DNA of 64,000 bases, taken from NCBI RefSeq assembly GCF_004122105.1, contig NZ_SBKN01000002.1, positions 186,001 through 250,000 on the forward strand, written 5' to 3'. The stretch is from Flavobacterium stagni (GTDB lineage Bacteria > Bacteroidota > Bacteroidia > Flavobacteriales > Flavobacteriaceae). Below are positions 33,051 to 40,616 of this stretch, in pieces (position 1 is the stretch's first letter; each line of letters begins with the position of its first letter). A program made the translations under genes and the position numbers. The notes below the pieces were generated by a model. The model was not told where the DNA came from. It saw only the letters and a list, made by a program, of their open reading frames with translations, and ran no database searches.

Positions 33051-34892
33051 TTACTGAAACGGCAACACATACGGCTGCCCAATTTGAAAATCATTAAAAT
33101 CAATGCTATTGTTTTGAAAAGTATTGGTTTTAATGATGTTGTTGCCCGCAATTGGTAAAGTTGGATAATATGAAAAGGAGAATTGGAAACTACTAAATAC
33201 CAAGTATTTATTGTTGATCAATACACCGACTCCAATTTGAGAATACATTTTGTTGGAAAAAAAGGTAGCATTGCCTTGATCTAAAAATCCGAGGGTGTAA
33301 TTGAGGTACGGACTTAAAGTAAAGCCATACCAATCTTTCAAACAGTAAAATTGGGATTGAAAAGTGGTTAGAAATTTCTTGGTACCCAGTAATTGACGCG
33401 AATCAAAACCCGGAATTCCGTTGATGTCCACTAATTTCAGTCGGTCACGATCACTTTCCAATCGATTGCCTCCCATTACTAGAAGCGGTCGAATAAATTG
33501 CCGCATTTTCCAACTTCCCATTGGGATGAGATTGGTAAAATAGTTGGCTTCCAATTTATACGTAGTCTGTTCACTTTTGCCATTATTTACAAAAGTCCCC
33601 CATTCCACGTTTCCTTGTAAATAACCAAAATCAAAAAGGTCACCATACGAAAATCGGCTGCCCCAATAGGCACGATTCACTTGGTTTTTGTTTTCAATGC
33701 CACCCGTGATCGAAAACACTTTGCCATAGGGAACGTCTTCTACAATGCCATAGCGAAACAAGTACTTTTCTTGGTAAAAGCGCTGACTCGAAATTCCGAT
33801 CGTCATCAATGCCGATTTGGTGGAATTGACAAAGCGAATGGGATCGTATTGCTGGTCGGGGAGATTGAGGTATGCGGTATGATTAAACCCAACTGATGTG
33901 ATGAGGTGCGTACCGCGGGAAAACTCATTGCCATTCCCAAAAATACTAAAGGACCGCGCGGCCCAAAGATCGTATGACTTGGATTTAAAGTACAACAACG
34001 TAGGTACAGCAGCGGTATCATTTAATTTTTCAGTCGTGGAACGGTAATCATGGTAAAAACCCCCAGCCCAATGGGCATACGTGGAATAGAATTTTCGTTC
34101 GATACGAATGGCGTTTTGGGTGTTGTTGTTTAAATCATTTCGCGCCGAAATAGTTGTACTGATGAACGTATGCTTGAAATTTGGAATTTTATAGTAGGTC
34201 TCATAGCCATAGCGATTGGGGGTCGAACTTTCAAAGCTGGACAGGTAATTGAAATCAAATTCGTGACCCAAACCCATAAAATTGCGTTCCGTAAAATCAA
34301 TGTTTCCTTTGGAAGTGGAAATGGCACCAGTAGGAATGGTACTCCAGGTGTCCAAAACGCGAATCGAAACATCAACTGAATCTTTGGAGTTCGGAACTGC
34401 GACGGGTTTGATAATGACCGTGCGGATATAGCGTTGTTGGCGCAAAAGGCGTTCGGACTCTCTTAAATTGAGTGAATCGAGCAGGTCGTTTTTTTGAAAT
34501 AAAAGAAAATTCCGTACCGTCCAATTTTTTGTTTTGATGTGTAAAAAATTCCCCCAACGTTCGATACGGTGTTTGGGTTCGCGGTTTACATCTTCCGCTG
34601 AATACCCAAAGGGGTCGAGGGTTTCAATGGTAATGTTGCGAATAATTTTACATTGAAATTTGGCGTAGTCCCGTTGAACAGGAATTTGGGCTTTGCTTTT
34701 TTTCTTATTGGTAGTGGCGGGAAGAACCGATTTGCGAAAAATTAGCCGATGAAAGAAGCCGACAACCTTTTTGTCTTTGGCATAGGTATTAATTTTTTGG
34801 TACAACGTATCGGATTTGGTGGGGGTAACGGGTTGCTGACCGTAACACATACTTCCAATGAATACTGCGATAAGGAACCAAAACTTACTCAA
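33051..34892 (-). CDS. Omp85-like outer-membrane barrel protein with POTRA-type domain
   Basis: 613 residues. The start is a TTG at 34892, unusual but forced: no ATG lies upstream in frame, and an ATG at residue 15 would cut the signal peptide (FWFLIAVFIGSMCYGQ). A TATCTTTG -7-like element sits at 34909-34916. After an unstructured stretch come POTRA-like repeats (KIIRNITIETLDPFG; RESERLLRQQRYIRTVIIKPV; VDVSIRVLDTWSTIP), then a barrel entered at RNFMGLGHEFDFNY, the usual Omp85/TamA-type transition. The final strands are aromatic-rich (LVFSSFQFSFSYYPTLP). Members of this family insert or move proteins or lipids through the outer membrane. Its relation to the neighbouring GH89 pair is unclear, as it lies on the opposite strand. 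Confidence 0.78.
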   Translation of the reverse strand: MSKFWFLIAVFIGSMCYGQQPVTPTKSDTLYQKINTYAKDKKVVGFFHRLIFRKSVLPATTNKKKSKAQIPVQRDYAKFQCKIIRNITIETLDPFGYSAEDVNREPKHRIERWGNFLHIKTKNWTVRNFLLFQKNDLLDSLNLRESERLLRQQRYIRTVIIKPVAVPNSKDSVDVSIRVLDTWSTIPTGAISTSKGNIDFTERNFMGLGHEFDFNYLSSFESSTPNRYGYETYYKIPNFKHTFISTTISARNDLNNNTQNAIRIERKFYSTYAHWAGGFYHDYRSTTEKLNDTAAVPTLLYFKSKSYDLWAARSFSIFGNGNEFSRGTHLITSVGFNHTAYLNLPDQQYDPIRFVNSTKSALMTIGISSQRFYQEKYLFRYGIVEDVPYGKVFSITGGIENKNQVNRAYWGSRFSYGDLFDFGYLQGNVEWGTFVNNGKSEQTTYKLEANYFTNLIPMGSWKMRQFIRPLLVMGGNRLESDRDRLKLVDINGIPGFDSRQLLGTKKFLTTFQSQFYCLKDWYGFTLSPYLNYTLGFLDQGNATFFSNKMYSQIGVGVLINNKYLVFSSFQFSFSYYPTLPIAGNNIIKTNTFQNNSIDFNDFQIGQPYVLPFQ

Positions 34893-34914
34893 GGGCTTGC
34901 AATTTTTACAAAGA

Positions 34915-34934
34915 TAGTGATTAGTGACTAGTGG
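34915..34934. repeat. 7-bp tandem repeat (TAGTGAY), three copies
   Basis: TAGTGAT at 34915-34921, TAGTGAC at 34922-34928 and TAGTGG at 34929-34934, just upstream of the leftward barrel gene and overlapping its -7-like element. Similar to the 7-bp array at 28892. Confidence 0.6.
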
Positions 34935-35057
34935 TTTGTAATTTTGGAAAGAGCTACTATCAGTTAATTTCAGTTAAATGAAAAAATGCTGAATTATTTA
35001 TTGATGATAAAATGTTATTTTTGAGTGTTATATAATTAAATCTAATCCATGCCTTTT

Positions 35058-36014
35058 ATGAAAAATATTCTTCCTCTTCTTGTTTTGTTAATTTCTGCTA
35101 GTGTTTATAGTCAACAATATGATGAACTTATTACTAAGGCGGATTCCTGTTACAAGGCAAAGGCCTATAAAGAAGCCACCGATTATTTTCGTCAAGCATT
35201 TCGTATTCGCCCTGAATCTCAAAAGAATTATTACAATGCAGCCTGTGTAGCATCTTTGGCGAATGATAAAGATACAGCACTACTATGGTTAGAAAAAGCT
35301 ATTGCTTTTGGGTTTGATAATTACAATCATATCAGCAAGGATTCCGACTTGGATAACCTTCGATCGGATACTCGTTTTGTTCAAATGGTTACGAAATTAA
35401 AAGAGCATTCGGATCGCATTGAAGCCAACTATGATAAACCGTTACAAAAAGAATTATTGGAGATTTTCCAAGAAGATCAAGAGATACGCTATCAATACAT
35501 GGCCGCTCAAAATAAATACGGAATTCAAAGTAAAGAAGCCGATAGTATTGGTGATTTGATGGAGCAAAAAGACAGCCTGAATTTAATTAAAATTCGAAAG
35601 ATACTTGATGAAAAAGGCTGGGTTGGTAAAGATAAAGTGGGGCAACAAGCCAATCAAACTTTGTTTCTTGTGATACAACATTCGGATTTAAAAGTACAGC
35701 AAACCTATTTGCCGATGATGCGAGAAGCTGTCAAGAAAGGCAATGCAATGGCGAGTTCTTTAGCTTTACTAGAAGATCGCGTTGCTATTGGTGAAGGGCG
35801 AATGCAAATTTATGGAAGTCAAATTGGAACCAAACCCGACAATTCCCATTATGTACTCCCTTTGGAAGATCCCGATCATGTAGATCAACGAAGAGCCGGA
35901 GTTGGGTTAGGGCCATTAGCTGAATATGTCAAAAATTGGAATATAGTTTGGAATGTGGAGCAGTATAAAAAAGACTTACCCGAATTGACAGCTTTATTAC
36001 AATCGAAAAAGTAA
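35058..36014 (+). CDS. Exported TPR protein with DUF6624-like C-terminus
   Basis: 318 residues from the ATG at 35058 (MKNILPLL). An ATG at 35049 would add three residues. A signal peptide ends near SVYSQQ. Residues 22-85 hold TPR-like helices (ADSCYKAKAYKEATDYFRQAF, NAACVASLANDKDTALLWLEKAI). The rest, from about residue 125, resembles the DUF6624 domain: DQEIRYQY, then FLVIQHSDLKVQQTYLPMMREAVKKG and YGSQIG near the end. Function of DUF6624 is not known; it may be a protein-interaction module. A TATTTTTG -7 element lies at 35016-35023. A strong terminator follows. Confidence 0.82.
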   Translation: MKNILPLLVLLISASVYSQQYDELITKADSCYKAKAYKEATDYFRQAFRIRPESQKNYYNAACVASLANDKDTALLWLEKAIAFGFDNYNHISKDSDLDNLRSDTRFVQMVTKLKEHSDRIEANYDKPLQKELLEIFQEDQEIRYQYMAAQNKYGIQSKEADSIGDLMEQKDSLNLIKIRKILDEKGWVGKDKVGQQANQTLFLVIQHSDLKVQQTYLPMMREAVKKGNAMASSLALLEDRVAIGEGRMQIYGSQIGTKPDNSHYVLPLEDPDHVDQRRAGVGLGPLAEYVKNWNIVWNVEQYKKDLPELTALLQSKK

Positions 36015-36039
36015 GTTGGAAGATTGTATTTGGATAACC

Positions 36040-36083
36040 AAAAAAATATCCTAACCACAATTATTCGGTTAGGATATTTTTTT
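36040..36083. terminator. Long bidirectional terminator
   Basis: A perfect stem of about 16 bases (AAAAATATCCTAACC paired with GGTTAGGATATTTTT) with a 10-base loop (36057-36066) and A and T tracts outside. It serves the TPR gene and the convergent nucleoid-associated protein gene. Confidence 0.93.
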
Positions 36084-36101
36084 ATTTGTCTGGTAGCACG
36101 A

Positions 36102-37160
36102 TTAGCTTTTCTGTTCTTTGTTGAAGTATACCAAGTAGTAGTACATTTGACGTTCTTCATCCCATCCTTTTTCTACAAACTTCTCGGCGCTATCGGGATT
36201 CACAAAATCCAATTTGATTTGGATATTGGTGTCAAGATTAATTACGTTTTTAATCGCACGACGGGCATCAGAAACCGCTGCGTTGGCAATTGGGAACGAC
36301 GTTACATCTTCAATGCTATATTTCTCACCACGGTCGGCTTTAAAGCTTTTGAACTCGGGAATTAAATCGGGATTGTCCATCACTTCATTCAAAAACTTGG
36401 TTTCTTCAAACGTATCGTTTTTGGCAAAGTGGTTCACCGCGCGATTCATAAACAACACTTCTTCTTTTTTATCTTCGGCGGGGAATACCACTTCTTTGGC
36501 AAACTCTTGACAAAACTTCAAATACTTTTTCGTCATGTAGTTTTCATCTTGGAACGCATCAACCGAAAGGAAGTGCTCCAGCCAATAGCGGGCATCATAA
36601 CGGTTGCTGTCTACGGTTAAGATTTTATACCCTTCTTCTTTTTTGTAATTGAAAATTAGACACCCTTTGTCCAATTTATTCAAATTAATCCCTTCCTGAA
36701 GAATCATTTCTAAATTGGAACCACGCTCTTCAAATTGTAAAAAGTCGGTTTTCAACTCACTTTTGAATACGCCTAAAGCATCCACGGTTTGGTTGTCGAT
36801 GGAGATATTGGTCAAATAGGCCACATATACTTCCCCGTTTTTGATGTGGGGATGATTCGATTGTTCGAATAAGTGACGGGTGATTTTTTTGGAAACCTCA
36901 TGCACATTGCCGGGATTGGTAAATACCTCGGTGGCTAAATTGAACATTTCATTGTATTCCAAATCCACATCATGCGCAAATTGGAAATAGTTCTCTTCTT
37001 TCTCCCGAAATGGACGGAAGAAATACTCTTTGATCAAAGGCACAATCTCATCGGTCAAGCTATAGTTAGAATCCGATAAGAACATGTTTTCGTTACGACT
37101 TTTATTCCCAACGCGGTGAATGGAAAGGGAATCTATGTGGGTATTAAAAAGGTTAAGCAT
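36102..37160 (-). CDS. Nucleoid-associated protein (NdpA/YejK family)
   Basis: 352 residues, cytosolic. The N-terminus (IDSLSIHRVGNKSRNENMFLSDSNYSL) and the later SNRYDARYWLEHFLSVDAFQDENYMTKKY match the 37-kDa nucleoid-associated protein family (PF04245). Such proteins bind DNA and sit in the nucleoid, but their precise role is poorly known. The start is the ATG at 37160. Immediately upstream is an 8-bp repeat array (37170-37209) belonging to the S23 cassette. Confidence 0.9.
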   Translation of the reverse strand: MLNLFNTHIDSLSIHRVGNKSRNENMFLSDSNYSLTDEIVPLIKEYFFRPFREKEENYFQFAHDVDLEYNEMFNLATEVFTNPGNVHEVSKKITRHLFEQSNHPHIKNGEVYVAYLTNISIDNQTVDALGVFKSELKTDFLQFEERGSNLEMILQEGINLNKLDKGCLIFNYKKEEGYKILTVDSNRYDARYWLEHFLSVDAFQDENYMTKKYLKFCQEFAKEVVFPAEDKKEEVLFMNRAVNHFAKNDTFEETKFLNEVMDNPDLIPEFKSFKADRGEKYSIEDVTSFPIANAAVSDARRAIKNVINLDTNIQIKLDFVNPDSAEKFVEKGWDEERQMYYYLVYFNKEQKS

Positions 37161-37169
37161 GGTTATTAG

Positions 37170-37209
37170 CTTCTGAGATGCTGAGCCACTAAGCTTCTGA
37201 GTTAAGTAG
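37170..37209. repeat. 8-bp tandem array, left flank of the S23-like gene
   Basis: Five contiguous units on the + strand: CTTCTGAG, ATGCTGAG, CCACTAAG, CTTCTGAG, TTAAGTAG. Read on the minus strand the consensus is CTCAGNNG, the same unit as the array at 37670-37701 but inverted relative to it. Confidence 0.7.
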
Positions 37210-37223
37210 CTACAGCATTTTAA

Positions 37224-37577
37224 TTATACATTTATTTTTTTGATGAAGGCGACCAACATCACTTCAATTTCAGTACTGAAGTTCCTAAGTTGGTGGAATT
37301 GTTCTTCATTGATATATTTTACATTTTTTGCAATTTCGAGTTGGGTTTGGTATTCGAAAAGTGAACCCAGAGCTATTCGTAAATAACGAATAAAATCTTT
37401 ATTACTATTTCGAGCTTTACCTTCAGCGATATTGCAAGGAATTGATAGTGCTGACCTACGCATTTGATCGGTTAAGCAATTCAGCTCCGTTTTCGGGAAT
37501 TGAAGGGTTGTTTCATAAGTTGTTGTCACTAAATTCATGGCTTTTTGCCAAATAATTAAATTTCGATACGTATTCAT
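37224..37577 (-). CDS. S23/four-helix-bundle protein (rRNA intervening-sequence protein family)
   Basis: 117 residues from the ATG at 37577 (MNTYRNLIIWQKAMNL). The upstream TTG at 37595 is less likely. The family signature is clear: YRNLIIWQKAMNLV, FPKTELNCLTDQMRRSALSIPCNIAEGKAR, FIRYLRIALGSLFEYQTQLEIA. These proteins form four-helix bundles and are known from open frames inside 23S rRNA intervening sequences, from free-standing copies, and as relatives of the Avd accessory protein of diversity-generating retroelements. No reverse transcriptase or variable repeat is seen here. The gene is framed by two 8-bp repeat arrays in inverted orientation, which suggests it may travel or be acquired as a small cassette. 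Function is unknown. Confidence 0.9.
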   Translation of the reverse strand: MNTYRNLIIWQKAMNLVTTTYETTLQFPKTELNCLTDQMRRSALSIPCNIAEGKARNSNKDFIRYLRIALGSLFEYQTQLEIAKNVKYINEEQFHQLRNFSTEIEVMLVAFIKKINV

Positions 37578-37669
37578 GGCTTCTATTTTTGCCAAGATAC
37601 GACAACTTTAGGTGAAACTTCCGAATGTAACTATTTGTAATCGGATAAGTTTGTTTGAACTGAAAATTA

Positions 37670-37701
37670 CTCAGTAGCTCAGTAACTCAGTGGCTCAGCA
37701 G
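37670..37701. repeat. 8-bp tandem array, right flank of the S23-like gene
   Basis: Four contiguous units: CTCAGTAG, CTCAGTAA, CTCAGTGG, CTCAGCAG. It ends one base before the stop codon of the neighbouring pRiA4b ORF-3-like gene (37703). Confidence 0.75.
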
Positions 37702-37702
37702 C

Positions 37703-38242
37703 TTAATTCCAATTTTCCTCAAATCCGTAATCCTCAAAATGGTCATCACCGCCAAACATGTCCATGTCTTCCTCGTCCAATTCGTCTTCAAAATCATTGT
37801 ACGATTCATAATCACCATCAGCTTCGAATTGTTTTTCCATCGCTTCAGCGGGCATTTCCCCATGAGAGAACAATAAGTCTGGGTATGTAGCTCCAGGAAC
37901 CGGTTCTTCAATAGCAGCTAATTCCACCAAAAACGTCCACATGTTGATGAAATCGTACACATAAATGATTTTGGTTTGCTCTTCATGTAAAATTTCGTGC
38001 AATTGGAAATCCGCCATGGTACGCATTTCGCCAGGCGCATCTCCGGTATCAAACATCGGGATTTCATCTTCTTGATTCCACGTGTCGTCACAAGTGTAAA
38101 ACGAGGCGACTTCCATACCGTCAAAGCCAAAAGCATTGACAAGGGCGTTGTGCAAATCTTCTAGGGTGTCATTATCATCGATAGCAATATCTCTGAAAAT
38201 ATCTTCTTCGGCGTCCAGAATGGCTCTGAATTTATAGATCAT
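37703..38242 (-). CDS. Plasmid pRiA4b ORF-3-like protein
   Basis: 179 residues, cytosolic and strongly acidic. The N-terminal part (YKFRAILDAEEDIFRDIAIDDNDTLEDLHNALVNAFGFDGMEVASFY) matches the pRiA4b ORF-3/IS1096 TnpR-like family (PF07929), a ubiquitin-like fold module of unknown role. The C-terminal 50 residues are almost all Asp, Glu and aromatic residues (NDFEDELDEEDMDMFGG). No transposase or plasmid genes are near, so the family name is not evidence of mobility here. The stop codon abuts the right-hand 8-bp repeat array. Confidence 0.85.
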   Translation of the reverse strand: MIYKFRAILDAEEDIFRDIAIDDNDTLEDLHNALVNAFGFDGMEVASFYTCDDTWNQEDEIPMFDTGDAPGEMRTMADFQLHEILHEEQTKIIYVYDFINMWTFLVELAAIEEPVPGATYPDLLFSHGEMPAEAMEKQFEADGDYESYNDFEDELDEEDMDMFGGDDHFEDYGFEENWN

Positions 38243-38398
38243 ACTGCGGTTGTTTTTTGAGGGTTCAAAGATAAATTTTATTTTAGAATCTTACTTTCAA
38301 AAATCCCAATTGTTGATAAGATTTTCGAATGGTTGAAGGTCAGAATTTTGGGGAAACGATGGAAACTTTCTATTTTTGAGGGAATAAAATTGCACCCT

Positions 38399-39160
38399 AT
38401 GAAAATCGTTATTTCGCCGGCCAAATCGTTGGATTTTGAGCGTCCGGTACCTACAACACAGTATACCGACTTTGTTTATGCTAAAAAGTCGGCGACAATA
38501 GATCGCGCACTCAAAAAGAAAAAGCCCAAACAATTAATGGAACTGATGGAGATTTCGGAGAAGTTGGCCGAACTCAATTGGCAGCGCAATCAAGAGCGTG
38601 ATGTGACGGCAATCACTCCTGAAAATGGACGACAAGCTGTTTTTGCTTTTGATGGAGAAGTGTATGTAGGGTTGGATGCCTATAGTTTGACCGAAGCCCA
38701 ATTGGCCGTGGCACAAGATAAATTGCGTATACTATCGGGATTGTATGGGATTTTGAAACCCTTGGATTTAATGCAACCCTATCGGTTAGAAATGGGAACA
38801 AGTTTGCCAGTGGGAACATCTAAAAACTTGTATGCTTTTTGGAAAGATACCTTAACCAAAGCGATGAATGCTGAACTCCAAAAAGGGGAATTGTTTGTTA
38901 ATTTAGCCAGTACTGAATATTTCAGTGCTTTGGATGCCAAAAAATTAAAAGTGCCTGTCATCACTCCGGAGTTCAAAGATTACAAAGACGGGAAATTGAA
39001 AATGATTAGTTTTTTTGCCAAAAAAGCGCGAGGGTTGATGGTGCGGTACATTTTGGATACCGGTGCAGAAACGCTTGAGGACTTACAAGCTTTCAATTAC
39101 GAAGGGTATGCCTTTGATGCGAATCTGAGTTCGACTACCAAATTAGTCTTTACTCGATAA
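38399..39160 (+). CDS. yaaA: YaaA family peroxide-stress protein (UPF0246)
   Basis: 253 residues from the ATG at 38399 (MKIVISPAKSLDFE). The frame opens earlier at 38333, but MKIVISPAKSLDF is the conserved N-terminus of the family. Other landmarks: FDGEVYVGLDA, RILSGLYGILKPLDLMQPYRLEMGT, ITPEFKDYKDGKLKMISFFAKKARGLMVRYI. YaaA lowers free iron and oxidative DNA damage during peroxide stress in E. coli; the fold binds DNA. The gene stands alone, followed by a terminator. Confidence 0.95.
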   Translation: MKIVISPAKSLDFERPVPTTQYTDFVYAKKSATIDRALKKKKPKQLMELMEISEKLAELNWQRNQERDVTAITPENGRQAVFAFDGEVYVGLDAYSLTEAQLAVAQDKLRILSGLYGILKPLDLMQPYRLEMGTSLPVGTSKNLYAFWKDTLTKAMNAELQKGELFVNLASTEYFSALDAKKLKVPVITPEFKDYKDGKLKMISFFAKKARGLMVRYILDTGAETLEDLQAFNYEGYAFDANLSSTTKLVFTR

Positions 39161-39168
39161 AAAAAATA

Positions 39169-39205
39169 GGCCTCCGCTATGACTCATGCGGAGGCCGTTT
39201 TGTTT
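39169..39205. terminator. Bidirectional terminator after yaaA
   Basis: GGCCTCCGC (39169-39177), a 10-base loop, GCGGAGGCC (39188-39196), then GTTTTGTTTT. A-rich sequence on the left supplies the tract for the opposite direction. Confidence 0.9.
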
Positions 39206-39214
39206 TAGAGTGCA

Positions 39215-39982
39215 TCAATTCGTAACGAGGAGTCGTTTCGGTTGATATTGTTGGTTGGAATCCTGAATTTCTAGAAGGTAAAGACCAGCACTCAAGGTCT
39301 CTTTTCTGAAATTAATTTCCGTTCCGTTGAGGTTAAAAACCTCCCTTACCTTTTTCCCAAAAACATCATAAACACATAGCGTTCCATTGGATAAGGGAGT
39401 ATTTAATTGGATCAAAGTTTCAGTGTTAAAAGGGTTCGGACTTACCGTTGCCGTTTTTAGGGTTAACGTATCCATACCCAAAGCAGCAGTTACATAGGTA
39501 CGGAATACCATGTCAAATCCTGAATCATAAACTCCGCTTGGGTCAATGATAAAAAACGTGCCGTTGGCATAAGTACCGGGCATTTGCACTTGCACGCCAT
39601 ACGGGTCGGGCATTCCCGTTCCTGGTGTAAATTGGAAGGTATACGTTTGATTCGCTTGTACCGCTACGTTGGTAGTAAAGGAGATAAAACAATCGCCTGG
39701 ACCACAAGTTGCTGTAACAGGTAGTGTTTGTAAAACGGTTCCTGCAATGCCGTTTCCAGAATAAATTTTCAAAGTCCCTTGCCCGTTCATCGAACTGAAA
39801 AAACCGACGTCAATTTTGGAAAGGGTGCCGGTTATTCCACATTTAAAAGATTGTGCAATACTATAACCGGGTAGCGTTCGCGCACTCGTTCCGGCATTAG
39901 AAATCAACTGACTTTGATCTAAAGTTTGTGCTGGGGCAAAATGGGTAAATAAAAGTAGGGTTGAAAATAGTAATCGATGCAT
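39215..39982 (-). CDS. Secreted protein with T9SS sorting domain
   Basis: 255 residues. A signal peptide ends near FAPAQ (residue 19). The mature part has a beta-sandwich-like region (IAQSFKCGITGTLSKIDVGFF, LKIYSGNG, NQTYTFQFTPG), typical of small extracellular carbohydrate- or protein-binding modules in Bacteroidota. Residues from about 180 form a type A T9SS sorting domain: ATVSPNPFNTETLI, VYDVFGKKVREV, LSAGLYLLEIQ. The protein is therefore delivered outside the cell by the type IX system. Ligand unknown. It converges with yaaA. Confidence 0.85.
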   Translation of the reverse strand: MHRLLFSTLLLFTHFAPAQTLDQSQLISNAGTSARTLPGYSIAQSFKCGITGTLSKIDVGFFSSMNGQGTLKIYSGNGIAGTVLQTLPVTATCGPGDCFISFTTNVAVQANQTYTFQFTPGTGMPDPYGVQVQMPGTYANGTFFIIDPSGVYDSGFDMVFRTYVTAALGMDTLTLKTATVSPNPFNTETLIQLNTPLSNGTLCVYDVFGKKVREVFNLNGTEINFRKETLSAGLYLLEIQDSNQQYQPKRLLVTN

Positions 39983-40063
39983 GGTTGTTGGTTTGATTTT
40001 AACTATAAAAGTTGAAACTTAAAAAACCCTACATTCAATGTTTTATCTTAAGTAAATCTTAAT

Positions 40064-40096
40064 TTAAAAAAAAACTCCCAAGAATTCGGGAGTTTT
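40064..40096 (-). terminator. Terminator of the small coiled-coil protein gene
   Basis: AAAACTCCC (40071-40079) pairs with GGGAGTTTT (40088-40096) around an 8-base loop. Read leftward, a run of T follows the stem. Confidence 0.9.
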
Positions 40097-40107
40097 AAAG
40101 TAGCTAT

Positions 40108-40458
40108 TTATTGGTAGAGAAATTCTTCATATTCTCGTCGATTTTCTTGCACTGCTTTTTTATGATCGCGTGCCAATTGTTTCATGGCATCTACGCCTTT
40201 TCGCGCACAGCGTTTCACTTGTTTTAAATGAATTGAAAGTTGTTGTAGTCGTGATAACTCCTGCGGATCAAGTTTGTTGGCCAATTCACTCAGCAATTGT
40301 TCGAGCTCATGATCAACCTTTTGGTTTTCTTCGTATTCTGATTTTAATTCATCTAACAATTCATCAATCTCTTGTGAAATATCTTGATGAATGGCTTCGC
40401 TTTTTTGTTGTAAAGTCGAAATCAATTGCCGTTGATGGTGTTGTCCAAAAAGTCCCAT
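40108..40458 (-). CDS. Small coiled-coil protein, function unknown
   Basis: 116 residues, no signal peptide. Nearly all helical and rich in Glu, Gln, Lys and Leu (DELLDELKSEYEENQKVDHELEQLLSEL), with heptad-like Leu spacing from residues 25 to 95, then a basic part (KQVKRCARKGVDAMKQLARDHKKAV). It should form a long coiled coil. It lies alone between two terminators. Genes of this type are hard to place by sequence. Confidence 0.65.
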   Translation of the reverse strand: MGLFGQHHQRQLISTLQQKSEAIHQDISQEIDELLDELKSEYEENQKVDHELEQLLSELANKLDPQELSRLQQLSIHLKQVKRCARKGVDAMKQLARDHKKAVQENRREYEEFLYQ

Positions 40459-40558
40459 AATGGTTAGGTGTTGGTTAAATATTTGGCTAAGAGTTATTTA
40501 AAATTAAAAACTTATTGCGTTAGAATGAAATTTTGTTGATAACTTTCTGATTTTAAGC

Positions 40559-40593
40559 AAAGAAAAACTCCGAAGTGGGGACTCCGGAGTTTT
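40559..40593 (-). terminator. Terminator of the emrB-type efflux operon
   Basis: AAAACTCCG (40564-40572) pairs with CGGAGTTTT (40585-40593). Read leftward the stem is followed by TTTTTCTTT. It closes the four-gene operon that begins at 45191. Confidence 0.88.
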
Positions 40594-40616
40594 CAACCAA
40601 CATAGAATAACCTTCA

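Noticed and set aside
36024..36365. A 113-codon frame on the + strand over the terminator and the nucleoid-associated gene
   Set aside because: It crosses a strong terminator and is antisense to a recognised gene.
37703..38242. Transposon link from the IS1096/pRiA4b family name
   Set aside because: No transposase, terminal repeats or target duplication are seen around the gene.
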